NCBI GenBank assembly: GCA_035627835.1 | Contig: DASPKX010000023.1 | Span: forward strand, 1-24,345 | DNA from: DASPKX01 sp035627835 | GTDB lineage: Bacteria > Verrucomicrobiota > Verrucomicrobiia > Limisphaerales > SXQI01 | DNA: 24,345 bases | Direction: 5' to 3' | Shown: positions 7,936 through 15,202 of the stretch, one piece after another | How positions within the stretch are numbered: the stretch's first letter is position 1 | Layout: every line of letters starts with the position of its first letter | Position numbers and translations under genes: made by a program | Notes under the pieces: model-generated | Told to the model about the DNA's origin: nothing | Database searches by the model: none | Seen by the model: only the letters and a program-made list of their open reading frames with translations

Positions 7936-10900
7936 TCAATGATTAAACACGAACTCAGCCGAATTAAGCAATGCCCAGAGCAGGTCTTCGGTCGCGCCTT
8001 GCCGCTTCGCGTCCGGCGCTTTGTAAATCGACTTCGCCACTTCGAGTTCCTTCTCTGTTGGGTAACGATTAAGCGCAGTCAGGTAAGCTTCCCGCACGAT
8101 CTCCTCCGGCGGTTTAGCGGAGTCTGCCCACGCCTTAACCCTTCCTTGTGGGTTCGAGAGCTTTGAGTGAAGCGCTCTCGAATTCATCATGTGCAACGCC
8201 TGGACCACGCTCGTCTTCGTGTCGCGCTCGCACGGCGCGTCACTGCTCGGGTTCGGCCGGCTGAAAGCGTCGAGAAACTGCGAGTTCACTTTGTAGCTCC
8301 AGGTTTGCATCGCTCGAGTGCCCGGAGGGCACCCGTTGAAAGTGTCAGTCACGCCCAGAACATCGTTGATTGAATCCAACAACGCCTCCGCCGGGAGCCG
8401 ACGACGATACGAGCGGGAGAAGTTCCGGGTATCGTGGAGGTTGGACTCATTCGGCGTCGAGCTCAACTGGTAGAGCCGGGAGTTAAGGATCGTGCGCATT
8501 AGTTGCTTCAGATCGTACCCGTTCGCCACAAAATCCTCCGCCAGCGCGTTGAGCAACGGTTCATTCGAAGGCGGATTTGAAACCCGAAAATCATCCACCG
8601 GCTCCACGATCCCGCGCCCGAAGAAATTCGCCCAGACCCGGTTCGCTGCCGCTTTGGCAAAGAACGGGTTCTTAGGATCCAGAGTCCACGCAACCAGCCC
8701 TTCGCGTGGATCAACATCCATCGCTTCTTCAACGCCGGGGGCATCCAGCGCGCGAGGCTTCATGACGGCGCCGGTCACCGGATGCTTCACTGTTTCACCG
8801 GGCTTGAAGTAAAAGGTTTCGAACCCTGCTGAAATAGGCGGCGAGAGGCCCGCGCCTTTCTGCTTCACCGGCCCAAAGTAGGCCGCGAATTGATAGAAGT
8901 CCTCCTGCGTCCATTTCTCCGTCGGATGATGGTGGCACTTCGCGCACTCCATGCGCGTGCCCAGGAAAATCTGGCTGAACATTGTGGTTAGTTCTGGAGG
9001 TTCGCGGCGATCGCGATAAACCACGGCGGGCCCGTCTCGATGGTTGCTCCCTTCTACCAACAGGAACGCCTTCGCAAATTCATCGTAGCGCATGTTTTTG
9101 CGAAAGGCTTCGCGAAGCCATTGATCGAGCACAAACACGCTCTTAACGCCCACGCGGTCCGGATTGGGCCGGAGCAGATCGGCCCATTTGTTGGCCCAAT
9201 AATCGGCGTAAGCCGGATGGGCGAGGAGATGCTCAACCCAACGTGCTCGTTTGTCCTGGGATGTATCCGCAAGAAACGTTTCGGTTTCTTTGGCGGTGGG
9301 CAGGCGGCCAATTGTGTCCAACGAAGAACGGCGCAGAAACTCGGCATCCGTGCAAAGCTCGGATGGGCTTAAACCGAGTTCCTGGAACTTCGCTCCTGCG
9401 GCTCTGTCGATGAAGTTGGAGCCAGGCCAGGCCGCTTTCGTTTTCGCCGCAGCTCGCTTCACCGCCGGAATGGTCACTCTCGATCCATCCACGAAGCCCA
9501 TATAACGCGCCACGATGACACTCTCGCCACTCACTTTCCCGGCGCGAACCAGGCCGTTTTCGGAGACTGTGGCGATCTCCTTCTCATTCGACACGAAATC
9601 CGCGAGCTTCGTCACATCCCGGCTGCTCCCGTCCTTGTACTGGGCCTCCACCTTGAGCTGAAGAGATTGGTTCGCGCGGTAAACAGCTTTGGCTGGCTGC
9701 ACTCGCACCGCCAGGAGCGCCGGCTCGTTCGTGTGCTGGTAAATCATCCCGCCGCGAATCCACTGTGCGATCAGCTTGTATTCGTCAGAACCCCGTTCGA
9801 ACCGTTTCCCCCCGCCATGCTCAACCGTTGCGGTCGGCTTCAGCAGGAGCAAGCTCTCCTCCGGCGCGCTAGGCGATATCCGGCGGCCTCGCGCCTCATG
9901 CACAATCTCGCGAAAATCCCCGGCGGGATCGTAACTGAACACCGACAGCTTAAATCCGTTCTGCCCTTGCGGCTTTGCATGGCAGCCCCCAGCCATGCAA
10001 CCCGCCCGAGCCATCACCGGGAGCACGTCGCGCACAAACGACGGACTCGCTTCCTCATCACCGGCAGCCAACCCTTTGCCTCCCGCAAGCAGCGCTGGAG
10101 CTTCCAACTTTCCAATCCATTTCCCCTCAAAGCTCGTCACGTGCACCACCCCGGATTCGCCAGCGGCAAAGACCCGTTTCCCTGCCGCATCGACTGCGAG
10201 GGCGTGCAGAACTTCCGGGCTCTTCAGCAGCTCCCGATAATTCGCCGTTTCAGAGCTTTGCGCGCCTGTGTGTCGCTTGAAGTCAGTCCAACTGGAAATG
10301 CAGCCATCGTCGCGCGCCGCAACGATGCGCTTCCCCTCTTCCGTCCAAACAAGGGTGGTGGCGCTGGCGTTCTGCAGGAGCACATCGACCACGCTTTCGC
10401 GCGTGCCGATATCCCAAATCTTTAGCTGGTGATCCAGAGCGGCGCTGGCCAACTCATTGCTCGCGCTGTTGAAAGCGATCCCCGTCACCGCGCCTGTGTG
10501 CCCTTCCAGCAACGTCAACTGCTTGCTGGTTTGTGTGTCCCAAATTTTAACCAGATTATCGGCGCCAGCGGTCGCAAGCCGCTTCTCGTCTGCGTCGAGA
10601 GCCAGCGCGAGAATCGTGTCAGTGTGAGCCGGCCACTTCCGCTCCTCAACTCCACTCTCCGCTTGCAGAATGCGCACCGATGCCCCCGCAGGTGCCATCC
10701 CTTCTGCAACATACAGCTTGTCACCGGAGCGGCTAAAGACGAGCGCGGTAACTCGGTCCGTTAGATTTGAGCGCGCCGTCCAGATTCGCTCGCCTTTCGC
10801 CGCATCCCATAGAACCGTTTCGCGGAAAGCGCCCGTGGCGAGCTGCGTTCCATTCGGATGCCAGGCGATTGCTTGAACCGTGTCTATGTGGGCTGGGAAC

Positions 10901-11508
10901 TCGCGCATGAGCGTCAGGTTCGTTCCGCTCACATCGTAAATGGCCAGCATGCTTCCCCGACCAACTGCTAGCCGGGACGCCGAAGGCGAAAGCGCCAGCG
11001 CGAGTGTGGGCTGATAATTCTCGGGAGCAGGAGCCAGGCTCACTGCCCGCGGGCTGCCGCTTCTTGCCAAGGCTTTCTCGTCCCACTTTGCCCCTTTGCT
11101 AATCCAGCGCCGAACCAACGCCATATCGTCAGCGGATACCTGCTTCTTCGGTGGCATGTGCGGATCAGCGTCCGGCGCGAGAACTTGAAACAGCAGGCTC
11201 TTCTCTGGTTTGCCAGGTTGAATCGCGGCCCCGCTATCTCCCCCCTTTACAGCCGCTTCTCGCGATTGGAGTTGCAGCCCGCCTTTTTCCTTTTCGCTGT
11301 TGTGGCACCCAAGGCAGTTGCCTTGCAGGAAAACCATCGCCTGCCCCTCAACGGACCCTTTGCGCGCCCGCTCAGCCGCTGCGGCATCCATCAGACCGGC
11401 CTGGCCGAGCAAGCAAAAACAAATCAGCCACGCGTCCGCTCGTAAAATGAGCGCGCGGCATGCGGCCAAGGCGGGAATGAAACTTCGGTTCAACAAGGGC
11501 TTGTGCAA
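7936..11508 (-). CDS. Multihaem PSCyt1-WD40-Big2-DUF1549-DUF1553 secreted protein
   Basis: An exported 1190-residue multidomain protein of unknown function, first gene of its operon. Domains in order: hydrophobic signal region (about 19-45), a planctomycete-type cytochrome c domain with haem motif CLGCH (65-69) and distal-Met candidate MPP at 118-120, and a WD40 propeller (about 165-460, for example LATAGADNLVKIWD). A second haem-like site CMAGGCH (504-510, CX4CH) precedes a Big2 Ig-like domain (about 600-680). DUF1549 (about 698-880) contains CAKCH at 855-859, and DUF1553 (about 938-1185) starts at NPFFAKAAANRVWANFFGRG. The combination suggests a periplasmic or surface redox protein acting with the DUF1501 partner, which is inference. 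The start is uncertain: TTG at 11508 is the best site that keeps the signal peptide, but no good ribosome site precedes it; an upstream stop in frame lies near 11596. Confidence 0.88.
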   Translation of the reverse strand: MHKPLLNRSFIPALAACRALILRADAWLICFCLLGQAGLMDAAAAERARKGSVEGQAMVFLQGNCLGCHNSEKEKGGLQLQSREAAVKGGDSGAAIQPGKPEKSLLFQVLAPDADPHMPPKKQVSADDMALVRRWISKGAKWDEKALARSGSPRAVSLAPAPENYQPTLALALSPSASRLAVGRGSMLAIYDVSGTNLTLMREFPAHIDTVQAIAWHPNGTQLATGAFRETVLWDAAKGERIWTARSNLTDRVTALVFSRSGDKLYVAEGMAPAGASVRILQAESGVEERKWPAHTDTILALALDADEKRLATAGADNLVKIWDTQTSKQLTLLEGHTGAVTGIAFNSASNELASAALDHQLKIWDIGTRESVVDVLLQNASATTLVWTEEGKRIVAARDDGCISSWTDFKRHTGAQSSETANYRELLKSPEVLHALAVDAAGKRVFAAGESGVVHVTSFEGKWIGKLEAPALLAGGKGLAAGDEEASPSFVRDVLPVMARAGCMAGGCHAKPQGQNGFKLSVFSYDPAGDFREIVHEARGRRISPSAPEESLLLLKPTATVEHGGGKRFERGSDEYKLIAQWIRGGMIYQHTNEPALLAVRVQPAKAVYRANQSLQLKVEAQYKDGSSRDVTKLADFVSNEKEIATVSENGLVRAGKVSGESVIVARYMGFVDGSRVTIPAVKRAAAKTKAAWPGSNFIDRAAGAKFQELGLSPSELCTDAEFLRRSSLDTIGRLPTAKETETFLADTSQDKRARWVEHLLAHPAYADYWANKWADLLRPNPDRVGVKSVFVLDQWLREAFRKNMRYDEFAKAFLLVEGSNHRDGPAVVYRDRREPPELTTMFSQIFLGTRMECAKCHHHPTEKWTQEDFYQFAAYFGPVKQKGAGLSPPISAGFETFYFKPGETVKHPVTGAVMKPRALDAPGVEEAMDVDPREGLVAWTLDPKNPFFAKAAANRVWANFFGRGIVEPVDDFRVSNPPSNEPLLNALAEDFVANGYDLKQLMRTILNSRLYQLSSTPNESNLHDTRNFSRSYRRRLPAEALLDSINDVLGVTDTFNGCPPGTRAMQTWSYKVNSQFLDAFSRPNPSSDAPCERDTKTSVVQALHMMNSRALHSKLSNPQGRVKAWADSAKPPEEIVREAYLTALNRYPTEKELEVAKSIYKAPDAKRQGATEDLLWALLNSAEFVFNH

Positions 11509-11536
11509 TCTTACAATGAAAGGCGCAGGGAAGGAT

Positions 11537-11542
11537 AGCGCT
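11537..11542. promoter_or_regulatory. AGCGCT site upstream of the DUF1549/1553 operon
   Basis: A palindromic AGCGCT (context ATAGCGCTCT) lies about 30 bases upstream of the proposed TTG start of the haem/WD40 gene. It matches the core of the two palindromes upstream of the sensor kinase. Operator function is inference from shared sequence only. Confidence 0.25.
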
Positions 11543-11588
11543 CTCTGTGCCTCCTCATGATGTTTTTCGACGGACTTGCCCCGGCATA

Positions 11589-11594
11589 AGCGCT
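11589..11594. promoter_or_regulatory. Second AGCGCT site in the DUF1549/1553-gmhA divergent region
   Basis: A second AGCGCT (context TAAGCGCTAC) lies 52 bases from the first and 14-19 bases upstream of the GmhA-like start. The TAAGCGCT half is identical to the second palindrome upstream of the kinase. It overlaps a weak -10-like TACACT (11594-11599), so it could affect either divergent gene. Confidence 0.25.
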
Positions 11595-11607
11595 ACACTG
11601 CCCGCGC

Positions 11608-12180
11608 ATGATGAAAGAGTGGATTGCACAATACGTTCAGGCGCAGAAGGCCGCCCTCGACTCTATCCCCGCGGACTCAGTGGAGGAACTGATTGGCGTG
11701 ATGCAACGCGCATTGCGGGATGACCGCCAGATTTTCGTCTTCGGCAATGGCGGCAGCGCGGCGAATGCCTCCCATTTCATCACCGATCTTGGCAAAGGCT
11801 CGTCCGACAAAATCGGCAAACGCTTCCGTTGCCTGAGCATCAACGACAACGTCGCCTGGATCACCGCCCTCGGGAACGATTACGCCTACGACGAAATCTT
11901 CTCCCGCCAACTGATGAATTACGCCCGGCCCGGCGATGTCGTCCTCACCATGAGCGTGAGCGGCAACTCACCAAACCTCGTTAAAGCCGTTCAATTCGCT
12001 AAGGAGAACAAACTGGAGACTATCGCGCTCGTGGGCGCGAAGCGCGGGAAACTCGCCGAACTCGCCGATCACGTGGTTGTCATCAACTCCGAGCATTACG
12101 GCCGGGTGGAGGACGCGCACATGGGCATCTGCCATATGCTTTGCTACGCCTTCATGGAGCGGCCCGAGCTGGCCAAGTAG
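11608..12180 (+). CDS. gmhA: GmhA-like SIS-domain sugar-phosphate isomerase
   Basis: A cytoplasmic SIS-domain protein of 190 residues, the usual GmhA length. GmhA converts sedoheptulose 7-phosphate to D-glycero-D-manno-heptose 7-phosphate, the first step of LPS heptose synthesis. Family signatures are FGNGGSAANASHFITDL (45-61), ITALGNDYAYDEIFSRQL (85-102), the phosphate-binding SVSGNSPN (116-123) and a C-terminal YGRVEDAHMGICH (164-176). By eye against E. coli GmhA, His61 and His180 correspond to His56 and His176, but Glu65 is Asp60 and Gln172 is Glu168. These substitutions at zinc/catalytic positions leave the substrate less certain. No other heptose genes are nearby. It is divergent from the DUF1549/1553 operon. 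ATG at 11608 is used; the adjacent ATG at 11611 is equally possible. Confidence 0.82.
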   Translation: MMKEWIAQYVQAQKAALDSIPADSVEELIGVMQRALRDDRQIFVFGNGGSAANASHFITDLGKGSSDKIGKRFRCLSINDNVAWITALGNDYAYDEIFSRQLMNYARPGDVVLTMSVSGNSPNLVKAVQFAKENKLETIALVGAKRGKLAELADHVVVINSEHYGRVEDAHMGICHMLCYAFMERPELAK

Positions 12181-12621
12181 CGGCTGGTGTTTCCGCTCTT
12201 CTTGGCGGGAAGTCTCGCGTCCTCCGTAACCTGATTGCCGCGGAAATCACCCGCCCGTCGCGGAAAAACATTGACGACATCCGCACTTTAGATTACATGT
12301 CGTCCGCTTGAAAACGATAGCCGCCCTCCACGTCGCAAGAAGGAGTTCCAACAACCAACTTTGCCCAAGGCGAACCTCCGCGCCTCCCAAATGTCACCCC
12401 GGTCACCCACCCGAGCGTCCTCGCATTACACTGTGGCCCCATGCGCAAGCACCCAAAGCGCCAACTCCCCGCCACTTTCGGAAATACACGTTTTTACACG
12501 CTTTTACACGATCATACACGATTCCCAAAAAATTCTTCTCAACCACCCGCGCCGCGCCCCGTGCCACCGCCGGGAAACCTTTGGACTTTTAAAGCCGACC
12601 GTAGTTTTATCCTCCTCCGCT
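12181..12621. other. Long leader/intergenic region upstream of lysS
   Basis: These 441 bases between the GmhA-like gene and lysS hold no convincing gene. A long frame opens from 12361 into lysS, but its 87 extra residues are low-complexity, Ser/Pro/Arg-rich and unlike any LysRS N-terminus. A TTGACG at 12271-12276 resembles a -35 element without a good -10 at normal spacing. Four 10-bp tandem units occupy 12481-12520. I recognise no T-box or riboswitch. Confidence 0.5.
12481..12520 (+). repeat. Four tandem 10-bp units ending in TACACG, upstream of lysS
   Basis: The decamers GAAATACACG, TTTTTACACG, CTTTTACACG and ATCATACACG follow one another without gaps; the middle two differ at one position. 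Each ends in TACACG, so the hexamer recurs exactly every 10 bp, about one helical turn. This geometry suits tandem protein binding on one face of the DNA. The last unit ends 101 bases before the lysS ATG. Confidence 0.75.
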
Positions 12622-14073
12622 ATGGAAGAGACGAATTCCTTGATTGAGCAGCGAAAGAGCAAGCTGGCCGCACTTCGGGCCAGAGGGGTCGATCCTTTCA
12701 AAAACAAATTCACTCCTTCCGAGCAAGTGGCCGAAGCAAAAGCCAACTTCCAGGAGGGCCGCCCGGTCGCCCTCGCCGGCCGCATCTCCGCCCATCGCGA
12801 CATGGGCAAAAGCCAGTTTATCGACATTAAAGACCAGAGCGGACGCATCCAGGTTTACGCCCAACGCGCTGCCATGGGTGACGAGAATTGGGAAGTCTTT
12901 AAGCTGCTGGACCTCGGTGACTTTATCGGCGTTAACGGCACACTCTTCACCACCCGCACCGGCGAGCAAAGCCTGAAGCTCGACTCGTTCGTCGTTCTGT
13001 CCAAAGCCCTCCGTCCTCCGCCAGAGAAATGGCATGGCCTGGCGGACACCGAGATCCGTTATCGCCAGCGTTATCTCGATCTCATGGCCAATGACGACGT
13101 GAAGTCGATCATGCTCAAGCGCAGCCAGATCATTCGCGAGATTCGTCAATTCCTGCATTCGCGCGGTTACATCGAGGTTGAAACCCCCATGATGCAGGCG
13201 ATTCCCGGTGGCGCGGCGGCCCAGCCATTCAAGACATTCCACAACGCGCTCGGCTGTAATTTTTATCTCCGCATTGCGCTGGAGCTTTATCTCAAGCGCT
13301 TGCTCGTCGGCGGGATGGACCGCGTTTTTGAGATCGGCCGCAACTTCCGCAACGAAGGCCTTTCGCGAAAGCACAATCCAGAGTTCACCATGCTCGAGGC
13401 ATATCAAGCCTACGGCGATTACGAGCAGATGATGGAACTGGTGCAGTCCATGATTTGCCACGTCGCTGAGAAAGTCCTCGGCACATTGAAAATCGAGCAC
13501 AAGGATGCGGAAGGAAACGTTGTCCGCACGATTGATCTCACACCGAATTGGCGCAGGGCTCGCTACAAGGATCTCGTCCGCGAGAAGGCCGGAGCGGATT
13601 GGTTCGATATTACTCCAGCGCATCGCCGTGATCGCGCCATGGGATTAGGCGCAGAAATTGGCAAAGAGTACGAGGACTTCGAGGTCACCGGCGCGGTGTT
13701 CGAGAAGCTCATCGAGCCAACACTCATTCAGCCAACCTTTGTCACGCACCTGCCAAAAGAACTCGTGCCGCTCGCGAAATTATCTCCGGACGATCCAAGC
13801 ACCGTCGAAGTCTTCGAGTGCTGCATCAACGGGCAGGAGATCGCCCCCGCTTACACCGAGCAAAACGATGCCATTGAGCAACGCGAACGGCTCGAGCATC
13901 AGGCGGGCGGCGAGCAGCAGAAGCTGGACGAAGATTTCCTCGTCGCGTTGGAGCACGGCATGCCGCCAGCCGGTGGCATGGGCATGGGCATCGATCGCCT
14001 TTGCATCATGCTACTCGGCCAGGAAAGCATTCGCGACGTGATCCTGTTCCCGCAGCTCAAGCCCAAAGCCTAA
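12622..14073 (+). CDS. lysS: Lysyl-tRNA synthetase (class II)
   Basis: LysRS charges tRNA-Lys with lysine using ATP, in the cytoplasm. From ATG at 12622 it has 483 residues, close to the usual 490-505. The N-terminal OB-fold anticodon-binding domain covers about 50-135 (LAGRISAHRDMGKSQFIDIK, then QSGRIQVYAQ). The class II core shows motif 1 (RSQIIREIRQFLHSRGYIEV, 167-186), GGAAAQPFKTFHNAL (196-210), motif 2 (GRNFRNEGLSRKHNPEFTML, 239-258) and motif 3 (GGMGMGIDRLCIML, 451-464). INGQEIAPAYTEQND (402-416) is the lysine/ATP-site segment. The frame extends upstream to 12361, but that stretch does not look like LysRS. An adequate ribosome site is not obvious; a TTTTAT at 12605-12610 could be a -10 giving a very short leader. 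The stop overlaps the stop of the convergent methyltransferase gene. Confidence 0.97.
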   Translation: MEETNSLIEQRKSKLAALRARGVDPFKNKFTPSEQVAEAKANFQEGRPVALAGRISAHRDMGKSQFIDIKDQSGRIQVYAQRAAMGDENWEVFKLLDLGDFIGVNGTLFTTRTGEQSLKLDSFVVLSKALRPPPEKWHGLADTEIRYRQRYLDLMANDDVKSIMLKRSQIIREIRQFLHSRGYIEVETPMMQAIPGGAAAQPFKTFHNALGCNFYLRIALELYLKRLLVGGMDRVFEIGRNFRNEGLSRKHNPEFTMLEAYQAYGDYEQMMELVQSMICHVAEKVLGTLKIEHKDAEGNVVRTIDLTPNWRRARYKDLVREKAGADWFDITPAHRRDRAMGLGAEIGKEYEDFEVTGAVFEKLIEPTLIQPTFVTHLPKELVPLAKLSPDDPSTVEVFECCINGQEIAPAYTEQNDAIEQRERLEHQAGGEQQKLDEDFLVALEHGMPPAGGMGMGIDRLCIMLLGQESIRDVILFPQLKPKA

Positions 14074-14870
14074 GCCGGCACGATCAGCCGCGAACTCGTT
14101 CGCGTCTCCTCCCGGCGACGGGCTTTCAATTTGATGTAAGGCGGCAGGTAGCAGCAGCGGTGCTGGAAGGTTCCGCGCTCTGCCACGAGATCGTGCTGGC
14201 GCGGTTCGACCGCGTCTTCGATGGTGAACCCGGCGCGGCACAAACCGCCGAGGATATCCTCCCATCGATGCAGATACTCGACCGCATCTGCTTCCCGATG
14301 CATGGCATCCATGTCCAGGGGCGGCAACGGTCCCGACCGGAAATACCGTTCCCGCACGAGATAACCCTCCCCTGTCGGCAGCATGTCGCCTTGCAGGTTC
14401 GCCGGTTGCTTGTGTTGAGAAATGTAAACCGCTCCGGGACGCGCGACCCGCGCGACCTCGGCAAAAACGCGGCGAACATCGGGAACGTAGCAAGTGCTGA
14501 CGGGTTGAAGAACAATGTCGAAGAAAGCAGCAGGCAAAGCGCTCAAATCATCCATCGAGAGCTGCCGCGTCTCCAACGAGAGCGCGTGCCGCGCAGCAAC
14601 CTTCTTATCCAGCGCGAGCATCTCGCTGCTCAAATCCACAACCACGGTCTCCGCCCCGGCAGCGGCGAACATTGGTCCCTGCAAACCACCACCCGACGCC
14701 AGGCAAAGCGCCCGCTGCCCACGAACATTGCCCCCGAGCCAACCCTCCGGATCGAGAATAGGCAGGGAATCCTTCAAATGTTCCGGCTCAACTGTCTTGG
14801 TGTGGCGCTTGCGTCCCTTCGCCCGCTCGTCCCAGGCGCGTTGGTTATGAAGATACGTCGGCTCCACCAC
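14070..14870 (-). CDS. Class I SAM-dependent methyltransferase
   Basis: A cytoplasmic protein of 266 residues with a Rossmann-fold methyltransferase core. Motif I is ALCLASGGGLQGPMFAAAGA, followed by an acidic strand end in VVVDLSSEML. A post-I stretch SMDDLSALPAAFFDIVLQPV and a later strand VARPGAVYISQHKQP complete the fold. A specific C-terminal part (YLVRERYFRSGPL, then HRWEDILGGLCRAGFTIEDA) matches the Methyltransf_11-type layout; the substrate cannot be read from sequence. The start is GTG at 14870, with a second GTG next to it. The frame stays open upstream for 16 more codons (ATT is the only near-start among them), so the true N-terminus may be longer. Its stop codon (TAG, 14072-14070) overlaps the lysS stop on the other strand. 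Confidence 0.85.
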   Translation of the reverse strand: MVEPTYLHNQRAWDERAKGRKRHTKTVEPEHLKDSLPILDPEGWLGGNVRGQRALCLASGGGLQGPMFAAAGAETVVVDLSSEMLALDKKVAARHALSLETRQLSMDDLSALPAAFFDIVLQPVSTCYVPDVRRVFAEVARVARPGAVYISQHKQPANLQGDMLPTGEGYLVRERYFRSGPLPPLDMDAMHREADAVEYLHRWEDILGGLCRAGFTIEDAVEPRQHDLVAERGTFQHRCCYLPPYIKLKARRREETRTSSRLIVPA

Positions 14871-14977
14871 CCAACCGTAGCATCCGGTATGAGGAGGCTC
14901 AATTTTCTTGCTTAAGTGTTAGCTGGAACGCTCTCGGCCAACGTGACTCCAACCCAAACCTGAACTAAATTCCACCC

Positions 14978-15190
14978 GTGCAGGACATCGGGAAACTCAT
15001 GGTCATCGGCGGCGCCGCCCTGGTCATCCTCGGCCTCGTCTTCTGGCTACTCGGCGGGAGGCTGCCGCTCGGACGCTTGCCTGGGGACATCAGCTACAAC
15101 AAAGGGAACATGAGCTTCTTCTTTCCGTTGACCACCTGCATCCTCGTCAGCGTCATCCTTTCATTGCTGCTTTGGCTTTTCCGCCGATAA
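14978..15190 (+). CDS. DUF2905 family small membrane protein
   Basis: A 70-residue inner-membrane protein of the DUF2905 family, function unknown. It has two predicted transmembrane helices (about 6-26 and 47-68). They are joined by a short loop containing GRLPGDI (32-38), the family hallmark, followed by a conserved-looking ISYNKGN. The start is GTG at 14978; without it the first helix would be shortened. It is followed after 12 bases by the UvrD/Rep-type helicase gene on the same strand, so the two are probably co-transcribed. No functional link to the helicase is evident. Confidence 0.88.
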   Translation: MQDIGKLMVIGGAALVILGLVFWLLGGRLPLGRLPGDISYNKGNMSFFFPLTTCILVSVILSLLLWLFRR

Positions 15191-15202
15191 TCGTTCCCGC
15201 AC

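Noticed and set aside
9667..10425. 252-residue plus-strand frame within the haem/WD40 gene
   Set aside because: Opposite the WD40 and second haem regions; composition typical of a shadow frame.
12481..12520. TACACG array as a CRISPR or replication origin
   Set aside because: Units are 10 bp without spacers, so not CRISPR; the match to DnaA boxes is imperfect and there are no dnaA/dnaN or origin-type AT-rich features nearby.
12361..12621. N-terminal 87-residue extension of lysS
   Set aside because: Ser/Pro/Arg-rich sequence unlike a LysRS N-terminus, overlapping the TACACG repeats; the ATG at 12622 gives the expected family length.
12181..12621. T-box or lysine riboswitch in the lysS leader
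   Set aside because: I could not find a T-box sequence or a lysine-riboswitch core, and no terminator/antiterminator pair precedes the ATG.
12607..13623. 338-residue minus-strand frame opposite lysS
   Set aside because: Antisense to well-conserved LysRS motifs; no signal or domain of its own.
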